64,000 bases of DNA from Apteryx mantelli. Lineage: Eukaryota > Chordata > Aves > Apterygiformes > Apterygidae. The notes beneath the pieces are model-generated. The model searched no databases and was not told where the DNA came from. It saw only the letters and a list, made by a program, of their open reading frames with translations. Of the stretch, positions 34,696-48,358 are shown piece after piece. The position numbers and the translations under genes were made by a program. Each line of letters begins with the position of its first letter. Within the stretch, counting starts at the first letter, position 1. The stretch lies in assembly GCF_036417845.1 (NCBI RefSeq), contig NC_089981.1, forward strand, positions 77,975,268 through 78,039,267, in the 5' to 3' direction.

Positions 34696-36722
34696 ACAAA
34701 GGTTTTCTTTAGGATTAACAGTGAAAAGCTTTAAAAGGAGATGGCTGCTGCACTTAAGTCCTTCAGAATGTTTTGTATAACTAATGAATTCAAATGTACT
34801 TTATTTAAAAAAATCTGTACATATGAATTCTAATTACTAGTAGAGTGGGATCAGATTTACTTACAGTCCTTGCAGTTACCATGTTACACTGAAGGACATT
34901 TTTATGTAGACAGGGATGTTGTGCTTGTTTCTCTGTTTGCATTATGACACTAGGTCTTTATTTACATACTATTTCAGAGCCCCAAGGATATCTAACCTTC
35001 TGCTTGAGTTAACAGTATTGATACTTTATTTTTGATGCTTTTTTCCTCCCTCCTTTGTCTCATTTTAGATATCAACTAGCAACAAATACACTTGCTACTT
35101 TAGTATGCTGTGACATTCTGTTCTTACTTTTGAATAGTGACAAATATACCTTGCATTAAAGAGTTTTGTTTGAAAGCATACCTAATGAAACTTGTTATGA
35201 GCTAACTCAATTATGCATGATACGTTTCTAATTCTTAGATTAGCAAATGAAGCTTAATAAGTACCTGCAGCTGACTTCTTCCAAATCTTTTGGGAAAGGG
35301 CAGGTAGAAAGAAAAGAGAACTCTTTTCCACTTCCTTTATTTCAAAATTTCAGGAAATATAACATCTTTGGGTGATACGCGTGATGAACAAGACTGATCT
35401 TTATACTACAATGTAACAAGATAGGTGTCTAACTTCTCAAAACACAGGTTATGGCACAAACTGTTCCAGTTGCCCTCTGTTTGTGCACCCAGTGCTGCCA
35501 AGGATTTGGATGGTTGGGGAAGTTCCCTTTCTAATTCACAATTATTGTTTTTAATGGCAGGGCGGTGCCGAGACTGATAAGAATATAGATGACCTTGAAA
35601 TCACCAGAACAAAGAACAGAGGAACAAGGGAAACTCTCCATGTTTTTTGAATAGCAGCAGAAATGATAGGGTTGTGTGATGGTCCCAAATAAGTTTTCTA
35701 CAGAAGAACTAAGCTTATGTAGGGAAGAGATTGCTGGTGTAAATAAATAGCAAACCTAGGGGTGATTATTGCAGCTTCTGTAAACAAACAAAAAAATTTG
35801 ATTTTTTTCCCCCTTGTGGCATTATTTCTAGTGGCTGAAACTGATGCTTCTGTAGGTACACCAGAGGAAGAACTTCTGTATCAAAAGTCTGCTCTCCTAG
35901 CAGTGTTGGTAGCATATTCTTGACCTATACGTTTGACTTGAAACCTGTGTTCAGAAAAGTTCTGTGTCACAGGGTAAAGTTAGACATGACCAATCCTAAA
36001 TTCAAGGTAGGAACAAGGACTGGCCCTGTAGAGGGTCTCTGTTTCACTTGACATTGTGATGGTCTGGGCCTTGATTTCAAGTGAGGGTGCATGCAGCTTG
36101 CTTGTTGGGGAGAGGGGCAGATCTGCTTTTGCAGTATTGTCTGTTGGTAGAAGGCTATCAGAAACAAATGTCTACGTTTTGTCTCTGCATACCATACCCT
36201 GGTGTGCTCCCTGTTCCTTTTGTCTCTCCCCTGCTCTTACAGGGGAAATAGTTTCTTGCAGGAGGTGCAGTACAGCAAAGGCATGGTGTCCTTGCCTTAC
36301 CTGAGTTACTGCAGGGCACTAGCTCAGCTTGCTGGCAGGTGACCTTCTATTTGGGGAGAGGCAACCTAGAAGTTTTGTATAAAAGCTTTAACTTTCCAGC
36401 AGCATGACCCTAATAAAGGAAGTGAAGCTTAGAAGAAAAAGATGTAGTGATTCTGTCCCCTTAGATTGCTGGTGGGATCTTCAGAAGGGCTTTGCTCTCC
36501 ACTAGGATGTTGGGGTGGGTGGTTACATCACCAATCAAGTGTCAGATGGAGACAAATTGTCCAGCCCTTCTGACTCTGCATTAAAAGAAATATCCAAGGA
36601 CAGTAAGCAGGAGTTGTGGAATCTGTGGTGCTATGGTGTCATCTTTCCTAGAAATTGCTGCAGAGTTCTCTACTGATTGTAGTAGTGATATTTAAAAAAA
36701 ATTGCTGTGTAGAGGGACTGCT

Positions 36723-36742
36723 ATTTTTTTTTGGGGGGGGGG
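36723..36742. repeat. T9-G10 homopolymer junction
   Basis: A T run is directly followed by ten G. It is a simple low-complexity stretch in intron 2. Confidence 0.6.
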
Positions 36743-39700
36743 TGCTCTTTTTGGGTGTTTTACTGTAGTCAAAGGCGCAAGGTTTCTCAAAAAATAGAGG
36801 CCAGGTACCTTATTAGGCATTGCTTAGTTGTTCCTTTTCTTCTGCAGGAGTAACTTAAAACCTGCTCTTCCAGCTGCTACACTGCGGTCTCATGTGACAC
36901 TTCCACATGCTGACTGGGTGGTTGTGGGGGAACATGCCAGGGATCTGGGTTCCCTTGATCTGGTGTTGGACTGATGTCTTTAGATGAGGCTGTTCCTACT
37001 TGAGGATGAATTGTGGTGTTCTGTTAAGGTAAAATACTGACTTTTGGAGGGGACTTTGTTTGCAAGTATGGACCAAATTCAGCAGGCCAGCAGGCATCTA
37101 AACTCTCCTGCATGTAAATTAATACCTGTGGTTCAGGACAACACCAGATGCGATGGGATCATCTTGTTCTGTAAGCCTGGAACAACTGCTAATGGATCTG
37201 GAATATTGGTATTGGAAATAGGACTTTTAAGGACTTGTGTAAGGAGCTTCCTTCTTTCTGTGTCCCCATAGAAAAAGGGAAGGCCACATAAGTCAGAAGC
37301 TTGGTGCTCTGAAGTACCATGCAAAAGCTGGCTACAGGTCTAAGGCTAATGTTTTGGGGACTGTGTTGCTGGAGGCCATGTGAGTTGATCTAGCATGTGG
37401 CTTACCTTCCTGGGCATAATGCTGGTATCTGTGATAACAGCTGACCTAAAGGAAACGAGCACCCCAAATTTCACAGGGCTTATTGAGGATACTTCAGTCC
37501 TCCTGGCTTGTGCCAAAACCTTGCAAACATGCTATCTGTAGAAGATACTGCTGAGTTGGTTTTCAGACCTTGCTGGAGCAGAAAAGCTGGTGTTTGTAGT
37601 TTATGCTGGATATACTGGAAAAAGTATCTGAATGCTAAGATCCAGCCTGGACCATATTCCTGCTGAATGACATGGGTTTTGAAGTTGGGGTTTGTCTGAG
37701 GCTTTAGGGGATCCCACCTACCTGCTTCTTCTATATCTTGTCTTGTGTAATGGCTCCTGTCATTACGGTTCTTGCAGGAAGTTTCAGCAGCTGTTGCAGG
37801 ATGGTGGGAGATCTGTCTGCAGGAGTTTGGCTGGGTGGAGCATGCCACAGAGCTGCAGCTGGATGTCCTGCCACAGGGCCCTGTAAATAGGGAGGCAGAA
37901 AGTTTTAGCAAGAGTGAGCTTGGAGCATTGCTTGTGTTTAGGCCTGGTACTGACAGCTAATGCCTTGGGTGGGCATCACTGTGATGGAATCTTATGAACG
38001 AGTAGGATGTGCTTGTCATTCTGCAGGGTAAGTGCATGCTGCAGAAACCTGCCGTAGGGGAAGAGATTTAAATTTCTCGTTTGCTGAAGTAGGTTTACCC
38101 TTGAGTTCAAGTGATTATTTTTTAATAGAATTTGATATCGTTTGCAGGTTGTGGACTCTTCCTCCTTTGCGTACTCGAGCCAGCATGTTGTACAGTCAGG
38201 CTAGGTATTAAGGAATAAAACTATACCACAAATCACTGCCAGAATCTGAATGTCTGGCTACAAATAGTTGCATCATTAGAAAGTGCAATCAGAGCATGCC
38301 GTGAAGGGAGCTGAGGCTTGCAGCAGTGTCCCTGGCCTTGCAAACAGGTATTGGTTTAATATGCATAAGGCTTCTGCTGAAGGGATGTGTGCATGCAAGG
38401 CAGGGAGGTAAGACTGAGGGATTTTTTGGGGGAGGAGGAGAGATAAGAGGTCAGTCTGTGGCGTAAACTTACCCTGAATTATTTTGACACTCATACTTTG
38501 CTTTCGGCATACGTATAACTGGACTTTTAGCAATTCATATTTGAGTGGTGCAGGGGAGAAGGTATCTCAGGCGAGACTTTCAAATACGCAGGGTGAAATC
38601 TATATTGCAATAGCATCTACAAGTCTCAGTCATGGATCAGAGCTCAGCTGTGCTAAGTATGGTGGTTGTTAATCATTCTTTGGTCCCTGTCTTGTAGTCT
38701 GTCCTTTAGGTAGCAAACTCTACTTGAAGTAGCAGCCTATGAAATCCAGACATCAGGGAAAACTGTCATCTTTCAGTAAATGCCATAACTTGCTCTGGGA
38801 GTGTTGTGGAGAATGTGTAGGCCAGGATAGAAAAGAAGAGGAGACACAGCCTTCCTGGTGAGGAAGGTGTTAAGTGTCTCAAAATGCTTGGCAAAGCCCC
38901 TCTCCATGGGTAAATGGTGAAGCCTGCCTTGCCTGGCAGTGTTCTTCGACAGTCAGCTTTCCTCTCTGGTACCAGTGCCTCTCCGCTTTTCTCTGCTCCA
39001 GCCTACATCTACATCCTTAAGGCTGTTGTGGTCTCCCACGTCCTCTGCACAGAGTTTTCCCTTTGAAGGCCCAGTGACCTTAGCATCCTTTAGCTTCTCA
39101 GTCTCTTACAACTTTGCTCTTCTAAATACTGTCCCTCCTTGAGGCTCTCGGTTCTCTTTATTTACATCCTTGTGTGTTTTGTTTCCCCTGCTGCCTTGTT
39201 CTTGTTGCTGCTAAGTTTCTTTGTACAGATGTGTGAGACACCCCATTGTATACTTTTCTATAAGTAGGGGAGCTGAGGTTTGGATTTGAAGTGACTTCCT
39301 GGTGGCAGAACAAGAGAGGGGTTGCTTGGGTCACTGAAGTGGGAAGGTGATGGTGTGGAGAAAGTGCTCCAGAGCGATCAAGTTAGTAGCACTGGATAGA
39401 GGAGGACAGGAACAAGTGTGTAATGCCTCCTTCAGAGCCTGGAGCTCCATATGGTGCCATGAGCAGAGCTGGATGTTGCTTTTATGGAGATAGTGACCAC
39501 TGGATAAAGAATATGAGCTTGGTAGCCACATTTTGAATTTGCCCAGTACAATGTGGGGCAGCATAATTGATGACTGAGGAGGCACAGCTGTATTCCTGTC
39601 GAACAGCTGCTGGGGACTGGCTGTTCCCATTATATAATTTGTGGGAAAGGAAAATGAGACCTTTAGGCACTTGCACAGGCAAGGATGCTCTGTGAGTTCT

Positions 39701-40023
39701 TTGACTCAGATGAGGGTTTTTGGAGAGAAGGAGAGGGGTTGTTTTGCCCTGAGCATGAATTAAACCTAAAAGGGATATATTTTTTTAATTGGAGAAAACT
39801 GAAGAATTTTCAGCCTCAGTAAAGAGGCATTTAAGTGCTGAATAGGATCTCAGTCCTCAGATTGGAAAGACTAATGGCCCTGAACACAGTAAAATAAAGT
39901 TAATTTTGTGTCTGTGTATCAATGTGTGTGTGAGGGAGGACCGTGTTGCAGTGGTGGAAGAGAGGTGCTACAGTGCAGGTAAATGCTGTGCAAACCAACT
40001 TCATTTGCTTTGCCTGGCGGCGG

Positions 40024-40050
40024 CTCCTCCTCCTCCTTCTCCTCCCCCTC
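40024..40050. repeat. (TCC)n trinucleotide tract
   Basis: About eight CTC/TCC units form a pyrimidine-rich tract. The open frames across it are artefacts of the repeat. Confidence 0.65.
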
Positions 40051-41489
40051 CCAGGGTAGAGCCAAAGCAGGTTCCACCCTCATCTTTCTACCAAACCGCA
40101 CTCTTCTCCTTCTAGCAGGGTCTTGGATCCTCCATTTATCCACATGGCCAGGCTGGTGTTCTCTCCGGTTTCTTATCTGCGTAGCCTTCCTTGGCCCCCT
40201 TAGTGCTCTCTTCCCTGTAGCGATGGCTTGGGAATAAGGCTTGGTTTCCCCTTCCCCCTTTTCCTGGCTGCATGGGCTTTTCCAGCCTTCTCCCCTCTGT
40301 TTCGTGCTGCCTGTTGGCTCTTTATGCAAGTTCTGCTCCTGATGCTCGCCACGTGGCTATTGCGTTTTAGAGTGCTTGTAGGGCCTTGCTTCTGCAAACT
40401 TCTACCCTCTTCATTAAATGAGGAGGGGAAGGGGATTGTGCTTTATATGTTTATAAGTCTTAACTGGTTTGCTTTTCCCCAAAGCATCTAAGCAGGGCAG
40501 AAAGCAGTGTGCTTTTTTGGTGGAGTGCCCCAAGCATTAGTGTTCTCTTTTTGTGTTCACCTTCTTGTGTCCTAATTGATTTCTTTGTAAATGCTGCGGT
40601 ATGCAAATACTGGTGCTGCGGAAGGAACGCTCCTAATCCTAAAGAAAAGGCATCTCAGGAAAATCCAACATATTTGCAGGGCTGTGTGTCCCTCTTCTGT
40701 GCTTCTGGTCTGCTCTGAGCTGCTAGTGCCCTTGCTGCTGCCTGTTGGAGAGAGCATGTGTTCTCCAAGGTTTGGTTCACTGTAACTTGGTACCTTTTAG
40801 GGTCATTTATGTTCAGTGTGAGGTGAGAATATGAGGAGAACAGCAATGCAGAATGAGGGCAAGGCACCGCTTGCTGCAGAGCAATGATGAATTAAGGGTT
40901 TAGTGTCTCTTGTAGCTATCTTACAGTTTTCTTGTTCTGAAATTCATGTAGGTGCAAGACAAACTAGTTCTGAGTCTTTTGAAGGTGAGGGGAAAGAGAG
41001 GGAGAAGAACCAGGAAATTTGTTTTGGATAATGTTTGAGTTTTACTAAAAGACTAAAAACAAAATTATAGGGTCCATCATGATTGTTAGGTGCATTTTAA
41101 ATATAGCCCTTACTAAAATGTCTTCAGGTTGTCAAAAATGGGGAAAAAACAAACTAACTTGTGAAATCTGTAGGAAAAATGTGGTCCAGTAGCTTTCAAG
41201 GGTTGCCTGCATTTCAAGGGCATGTTAAATCTGACTTTGTTTTGGGGAATTAATATTATCATTACAGCACCCAGTATCCTGTTGAGCCAAGCCCTGTGCA
41301 GATGGAACAAAAAGGGCCTGTCTGTGCCTTGGAGTTTGCGAGCTAATGAATACAACTGTCATTTCCAAAGAGAGCTGGAAGCAGTTTGGAATTTAAAAAA
41401 ATTGATTTGTAATATTAAATGTGTTATTTATGGGTTCCTATTTGATTTCAGCATTTCTGAGAGTGGGATGATGGGGAAGGATGTCCTGT

Positions 41490-41640
41490 AGCGAGGGCAC
41501 TAGCACAGGGCCCAGGAAACCTGGCTCAGCTTCCCGTGAGCCAGGCACTCAGCTTTTTAGTGCCTGTTGCTAATAGCTCTCATATGCTGGTAGGGGTATT
41601 GTGAGGATAAAGACCTGGAAGACTGTCATGATGGGGGTGA
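41490..41640 (+). mobile_element. Possible SINE (MIR/CORE type) relic
   Basis: CAGGAAACCTGGCTC and, downstream, GGTATTGTGAGGATAAAGA resemble the 5' CCTGGGTTC and 3' GTTGTGAGGATTAAA blocks of CORE-SINEs in the right order and at roughly the right spacing. The section between them is degraded. This is a tentative call. Confidence 0.3.
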
Positions 41641-43075
41641 GAGGAGGATATATAACTGTCACAGATGTTTGAAAGTCGGATTTGTGTGGGTTAAACCGGG
41701 CATGTTCACAGCCCTGTTGATTTTACTTGCGCACTGCATTGGTGCATGACTCAGATTGCTGGGTGGGATTTGATATATAAGCTTCTCTTATGCTTATGTT
41801 GGCCTGAGCACAGGTGGCTTTTTCTGGAGACTGCTGCATTGGTAGAAGCCTGTGCCCCCTTGTCAGAGGTTACTGTCTCTACCACTCCGCCAGCTGAGCC
41901 ACTTGCATGGGCTCTACAAAACTAGCTTCAGGTATCATTGGCTGGATTAATGTAGGTCACTCACCTTGTAGCATTGACTTTGCCAGCTGGGCCAGTGGAT
42001 GGCTGCAGTGGTCCTTGCCCCCACCTCTCTACCCTGAGCTTGAAAGTTCCTATTTCTGCTGCTGCAGTGGTTGAACCACTGCAAATTGCAGCCCAAGCAC
42101 TGGGGTAAATTTTTGAGTCTTTCTTAACTCACTGTTACATCTTATGTTTCAGCAGCTGTTAAGCAAGTGAGCCATCACTGCAGAGGGGGTCTCATGGGTA
42201 GCTGGGGGTGGGTGGTGGGAATCAGCTAGCCATTAAAAAGGTAGGACTTCCCTGAAGGCAGCTCATATCCTGGGAGTGCTTCCAGGGTCTAATTCTGCCC
42301 ATCTTTGAGGGTGTCACCTCCAGCAAGGAAGTGCAGTGATGTTACTGTTCCTGGCTGTTCAGCTTCTTCCCAGCACAGAGCTGGATTTGGAAGATGCGTG
42401 TCTACAACTTCCATGTAATGGGTTTTAGCACTATGGCTTGTCTGGTTAGGGCCTTCCAAAGTGTTGGTATTTGACCTGGCTTTAAGAGAATAACAGCTTA
42501 GCTGATTGACTCATTCTGCTGTGTGAAGTGATTTGGTACTGCAAGAGTACAACAGAATGACATTTCTCTGTAGTTCGACCTTTTTGATGGATTCTTGTCC
42601 AGACTGAGACACCAGAGCATCCTATCTGCATGTCCTTCACAGTACTGTCTTTCCAAACAGTAACAGTGAATGATGCATTCCTCCAGCAGCCTTCATTTAT
42701 AAGCCTTCAAGCACAGCTAGTTACGATTTTTCTGAACTCCTAAGATGCTAGGGAGGGGAGGAAGAGAGGTGCCCACACCCCATACTTGTTGGACTCCAGG
42801 ATCTGGTTAGTCAGATCTGCTTTTGATTATCCCTTGGCAAGGATTTTTGAAATGTGATGAAAAAAAAAAAAAACAGTCACTTTTTGTTAAGCAGAGATCT
42901 GCATGTTATAACACTGGCACTTTCTAGGCACTCCTTACTTCCACTTATCGGTGTAAGCTATCTCAAAAGGATGCTGTCATGTGAACTTTGGAGGGGTGAG
43001 AAGGGAAGAGGTGTTGCTAAAAATACCAAAAAGTAATCTATCCGCTTTGCTAACACTTGAGACTACTGTGGTGTG

Positions 43076-43103
43076 TTTTTTTTTTTTTTTTTTTTCCCCC
43101 CCC
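43076..43103. repeat. T20-C8 homopolymer
   Basis: Twenty T followed by eight C, about 230 bp upstream of the CR1 fragment. It is low-complexity sequence in intron 2. Confidence 0.8.
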
Positions 43104-43329
43104 TCTTGCATTGGGCAATAGAAACAGGCCAGCTGGTCCTTAGTGTGTGGGAAAGATGAGTAAAATGCTGCATGTTTGGGTTGCCAATGCTTGTGCAGGC
43201 CTATGAGGCCAAGTTCGAAGCTTTACAGGGGAAACTGCAGATCTGTTCTATGGATAAGGTGATTCAGTGCTTTCTAAAGCTGGGTGTATCTTTCCTGAGC
43301 AGAAATAAAAGCTCTGTTCCCCTCCCCCC

Positions 43330-44133
43330 AATTCCTGTTCAGACAAGCAGACTTGACACCCACAAATCCATGGGTCCTGATGGGATGCACCCACGAGTGC
43401 TGAGGGAGCTGGTGGATGTTATTGCTAAGCCACTCTCCATCATCTTTGAAAGGTCCTGGAGAACAGGAGAGGTGCCTGAAGACTGGAAGAAAGCCAGTGT
43501 CACCCCAGTCTTCAAAAAGGGCAAGAAGGACAATGGTATCCTGGGGTGCATCAGGAAGAGTGTTGCCAGCAGGTCGAGGGAGGTGATTCTCCCCCTCTAC
43601 TCAGCCCTGGTGAGGCCACATCTGGAGTACTGCGTCCAGTTCTGGGCTCCCCAGTACAAGAGGGATGTGGCACTACTGGAGCAAGTGCAGCGAAGGGCTA
43701 CAAAGATGATTAGGGGACTGGAGCATCAGTCTTATGAGGAAAGACTGAGAGAGCTGGGCCTGTTTAGCCTGGAGGAGAGAAGGCTGAGAGGAGATCTTAT
43801 CAATGTGTACAAGTATCTGAAGGGAGGGTGTTAAGAGGATGGGACCAGACTCTTTTCAGTGGTGCCCAGCGACAGGACGCGAGGCAACAGGCACAAACTG
43901 AAACACAGACAGTTCCATCTGAACATGAGGAAATACTTTTTCACTGTGAGGGTGACAGAGCACTGGAACAGGTTGCCCAGAGAGGTTGTGGAGTCTCCTT
44001 CTCTGGAGATATTCAAAAGCCGCCTGGATGTGATCCTGTGCACTGTGCTCTAGGTGACCCTGCTTGAGCAGGGGGGTGGGACTGGATGATCTCCAGAGGT
44101 CCCTTCCAACCTCAGTGATTCTGTGATTCTGTG
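43330..44133 (+). mobile_element. CR1 LINE fragment, 5'-truncated and internally deleted
   Basis: The + strand encodes CR1 ORF2 protein blocks: [32 protein letters not shown] and PVFKKGKKD (start of the reverse transcriptase), then directly [53 protein letters not shown] and, after a stop, [19 protein letters not shown]. The central reverse transcriptase region, including the Y/F-x-D-D catalytic motif, is missing between about 43531 and 43533. The open frame ends at TAA 43832-43834, where an in-frame change has introduced a stop; the same frame then runs on to 44053. The 3' end is the usual GATTCTGTGATTCTGTG repeat at 44117-44133. CR1 normally inserts 5'-truncated and without target duplication. 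It is a dead copy, moderately young by its intact coding blocks, and in sense with RCOR1. The 5' boundary is approximate. Confidence 0.95.
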
Positions 44134-44629
44134 TTCCAGCTTTGCTGCTTTAACTGAAAAGGAGATGGGGGAGCTGCAAGGTCTGTGAAACCCTCTGACT
44201 TTTTGCTCCTTGCCCCATGTCTTCCTCTGGGGGAAGAAGTTCTGGGAAGCCAGAGGTGTCCTGGAGCCTGGGGTTGTAGAGGAGCCACTGTGCACTTCTC
44301 ACTCTTCGAATAAAACAGCTCTTGTGTAGTCTCCATTTCAAATGACAGATCTTTTTTTGTTTTTTTTTGTTGCTTTTTTAAACTATTAACAGCTGGATTG
44401 TCCTTTTGTCACAGTGTAAAGAAGAAGTATGCGAGAGAGGGGAGGGGGTAATGGGGGAGTGTTGATACTCAATGGGGAGAATGGGCAGCTTCTTCAGTCC
44501 TGTGACAGCGTGGCAATAAAAATGAAAGGTGACACTTATGTGCTAAGTTAGTATTTGGGGGGGTGGGGGTGGAACAACCCTTAACTACATGTATACAGTA
44601 GTGGTCTCTAAATCAGCTGTTGCTTTTCC

Positions 44630-45340
44630 AGATAAAGATCTTGGGAGTCATATTGGCTTTTTCATCAACTTGATGGTAATAGTGAAAAGGCAAGAGTATT
44701 GTTGAAAGCTATTATGAAAGCATCTGAAAACAAAACAGAGCCTCATTATGGCATGTTTTATAAATCCTGTGGTGTACCCTCTTCTTGAACACTGTATGCA
44801 GTTCTGGTTGTGCCCCATTTCCATCCCTTCCCCACGCATACATGCTTCTCGGAGCTCCTTCTCTCTATAAGGAGAGACAGAATAGTAGTCTGTTTTCCAA
44901 GCCAGTCTGGGCTGAGATGAGTGTGGCAGAGGGTCTGCAAAGCAGTAAGAGACATGGAGGAGGTGAATAGGGCACAGTTATTTTCTGCTTCTCATAAGCC
45001 AGGAAATGGGGCCACCAAATGAAATGACTGGGTAGCAGCCTTAGAGCCGAGAAGGGAGTGCGTGCATGGGCTGGCTTTGTTCTTCTTCAGACAATAAACA
45101 TATAATTAAATTGTAGCACTCTGCCACAGGATGTTGTAGATGCCAAAATTACAAATGGGTTCAAAAAAGGATTAGACAATTTGATGGACTCCCCACCCCC
45201 CCATGAAGGGTCGTTAAATCCAATGATGCAGATACAGTGCCAGGCTGGGGAAGTCTCTCTGTGCTTGTCCTGGTCTAATACTTTATTCCTAAGCACTGTC
45301 AGTGAATACTGGGCAGGACTGGGCCAGAACAGCTGCCCTT
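44630..45340 (+). mobile_element. Old CR1 LINE relic (3' part of ORF2)
   Basis: Translated fragments in CR1 order are recognisable: KDLGSHIG-like near 44635, VYPLLEHCMQFWLCP near 44775-44815, then GEFGTVIFCFS-like text near 44960-45000 matching the R-E-L-F-x-x-S block, and CSTLPQDVVDAKITNGFKKGLDNLMD at about 45115-45186. Several frameshifts and stops separate them. It starts about 500 bp after the younger CR1 but is far more diverged, so it is a separate and older insertion. The boundaries are approximate. Confidence 0.7.
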
Positions 45341-46325
45341 GCTGGGAATAAGGGAACATGATGGAGGACCCTGTGCAATGGGTAGGAAGAGCTGAGGGCT
45401 GGCTAGTAAAGAAACGGGAGACTGCATGAGCGTGGAGCTGCGTCTGTAGGAGTTGGTGACTGTCAAGGGACAGGGGAGGGAGCAGAATTAAAATCTGGTA
45501 TGGTGGAAAGAGAGGAAGATGTTTGCCTTATCTTTGCTCCTTCATCAGTAAGCCTTTTGGCTTCAGATAGATTTGGCAGTGCCTAGATATTTGTCAGCAC
45601 CATGAAACATGGCTCTTGAGGGAGACGTGCTATGTTATTGTCTCTTTTTTTGTACATTTAGACTCTGTAGTTGAATCTTTCTTGCATATGTGTAGCCATG
45701 CCTCTGATTTCTTGGTCACCTAAATGAAAGTGGAAAAGGATGATCTGGAGGGAAGGAAGGAAATCTCTTCTTGTTGGGGCAGGGTTATGAGACTGCTTAA
45801 ACAGAAACCAACAGTTTGTTGCTTGGCTCCTGGAACGAATCGTGTGTGTGCACACTTACTTATTTTTAACAAATTTCAAAATGGCTCATCGCATAGCTCT
45901 CAAGGTCCTGCTTTGTTTTTCTGGCATGCGGTGGTAGTGGTGTGGGTGGAGGGGGGGGACCCACCTGCCAGGGCTTCCTAGTTCCTGCCCCGCTGAGGTG
46001 GTGGCAGGGCATGGGGCATGCGGGGCCCCACGTGGCAGTCGTGGGGTGTGGGGTGGTAGTGCAGCACCCACGAGGCCCTGCTCGTGGCAGTTTCTTTTGC
46101 TGCTGCTGCTGGCCGGTCTGCCCAGTCCCAGTTCATCTGATGGAGCTTTGGAGCTACTGCAGGTCCGAAGCACAGTCCAGGGAGGTTGAGGTTGCTCTTG
46201 ATAATATTGGAGGAGGGAGAAACGCACTTCGGATGGGCAGGTGTGCTTGGTAGCTCCCACCTGATGTGTGAACTGCAGGCTTTTGCATGGTTCTGCCTGT
46301 GTTCTGTCTGTCTGTCCTGTTCCCT

Positions 46326-46402
46326 CCCCCCCCCCCCCCCCCATATTCAGGATTGCTGTAGTATACAGTTACTTGCTTTCCTCTTTAAAAAAAAAAAAAA
46401 AA
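46326..46402. repeat. C17 and A16 homopolymers
   Basis: C17 (46326-46342) and A16 (46387-46402) flank 44 nt of ordinary sequence. Both are simple repeats in intron 2, with uncertain true length. Confidence 0.8.
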
Positions 46403-48358
46403 GATGAAAATCTTTACATTTTAAAAGTCTTCCAAGGCCCATTATTATAAAATCTTATCCAGACATCCATTTTCACCTCTTAATTTTATCCTTCAACTGT
46501 CTCTTTAAACAAACTCAAGCCCTTTCCCCTTTCAGTATAAAATCCTGGCCATGTCTAGACAAAAGCGTGGTGTGATTAGCTGAGGTGTGATCTTCAATAC
46601 AGAGGAGGGCATGCTCATGCTTCTGGGGTTATGATACTGTAATTCCCTCTCCCGTATGGGTTGTGGGGCTTGTGCGTGCAGAACTCGCTGCATGGGTTGG
46701 AGTTGCGTGCATGTATAAAAAATAATTTTACACACCTAGAGTACATATTGAAAGGCTTTTTGCTTGTATTGTTATTCAGACCTCATCTATGGCTGCACAT
46801 TGGTGCCACCTGCTTGCCGGAAAGAATGAGTGGACTCATTCAGGAAAAAAAAAAATCAAGGCGAGGCCTCAACATCTGCTCTGGCTTTATTGTTCAGTCT
46901 GGCCTGGGCTGTGGGCAAAATGTAGGCCAAAGCTCTTGCTTTATTGCTAGCTCTTAAACTAAAAAGGCATCTTGGATCACATATGTTTTTTAAACAAACA
47001 AACAAACTTGAAAATGTGAAGTTCAGACTTAATATAGGCTGAACTTCTTTACCTTAAAAAGGGAAACCATTGCTATCCACTTTTTTCTCATTTTCTCTTG
47101 CAGCTCTTCTAACGGTAATAATTTTTATCACTGCAAAGTGACCTTTGTAATCATTGCTGGATGATTAATCTTTAACTGGGTAATTTTAAAGCAATATCTT
47201 TCACACTGTTGTAATGTGCAATACTTTTTTGTAGTGCAGCACCTACAGTTATTCTGAAGCAATAAGGCCCCTTTGGTCTGCATTTCCAGTGCTGCTGCTC
47301 TGTTTAGAAACCTAAATAGTAGCCTTTGTTTCCCTAGGCGGATACAAAAATGCCCTCAGAACTTTATTTGCATATAGATTATAGCATCAGTCGGGTGTAT
47401 TCATGTATAGGAAGAGCTAACCACTGCTTAATTTATAACTTCTTAATTAAAAAACATTCCCTAACTTGCAGAATTCCAGTTTAAAATGTTCTGCTACATC
47501 TAATGCTGCTGCAGTGTGTACAAAGAAGGTATTTCAATGAGGTGCCAGCTACTAAATTGAGGCAGTTCTCAGCAAATACAAATGAAAGGGGGGTCACAAG
47601 CATTATCTGCTGACCTGGGGAAAAGTCACATGCAAAAGGAAGCGGAGATGTGCAGCGGAGTTCTCCAAATGTCATTGAGCTGCTGCTCGAGACACTCATG
47701 CCACCAACAGGGAAGGAGGGTGGAGAAAGCTTTTCTTCTCTCCCTGTTTTGTTTGAATTCTTTTGTGTCACATAGGCATTTTGCTGTAGTGCAGCTGGAC
47801 CTTTTCAATTACAGTGTGAGTCTGAGTAATATCAATGAACCAGAGCAAGTTTTTCAAACTATGGGAGCCAGCGCCTCCCTTGTCTTATTTTGTTTAACAG
47901 TCATCATGGGTACTGTAAACAGGGGTTTTTACTCTGTGCGATAAGTATAAGGACTGCACGGATAAAACAAATAGAGTTGGGAATGGAAGCACTTTTCTAA
48001 TCTCACTTCACTGGAAGTGTACGAAACTGCATTAAGCAATATTCAACATCTAACTTATTATACACTAGCTCCAGCTTTTCCCCAAACAATAAAATCCATG
48101 CACCTCTGAGTATTATACAATGCAAATTTTATATATAGTGGTGAGGGTTACATATTAAAATTTTTTTTTTTTTTAAACCCTGCAATATGGGATTTAAAGA
48201 TGAGTTAATACCAGATGTGGAAGGATCAGTAAGTGCTGTTAGTAATGCAATAGCCTTTGTAGGTGGGAATCTTGCCACCATGTACCTTGAGGATTTCGAT
48301 CTTAGTTGTGTAAAGTTTCATAACTGTTAATGAAATATATTGTTTATATTTGGAAATC

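Noticed and set aside
39240..39330. Possible antisense MIR-like fragment
   Set aside because: Only GAAGTGACTT and short purine-rich stretches match; too little to support a call.
43172..43834. 220-codon frame as a host gene
   Set aside because: Its peptide is CR1 LINE ORF2 text from about 43340 on; the upstream part is chance open frame.
45886..46344. 152-codon minus strand frame in a G-rich stretch
   Set aside because: Low-complexity His/Pro/Ser-rich text with overlapping + frames; no family recognised and no sign of exon structure.
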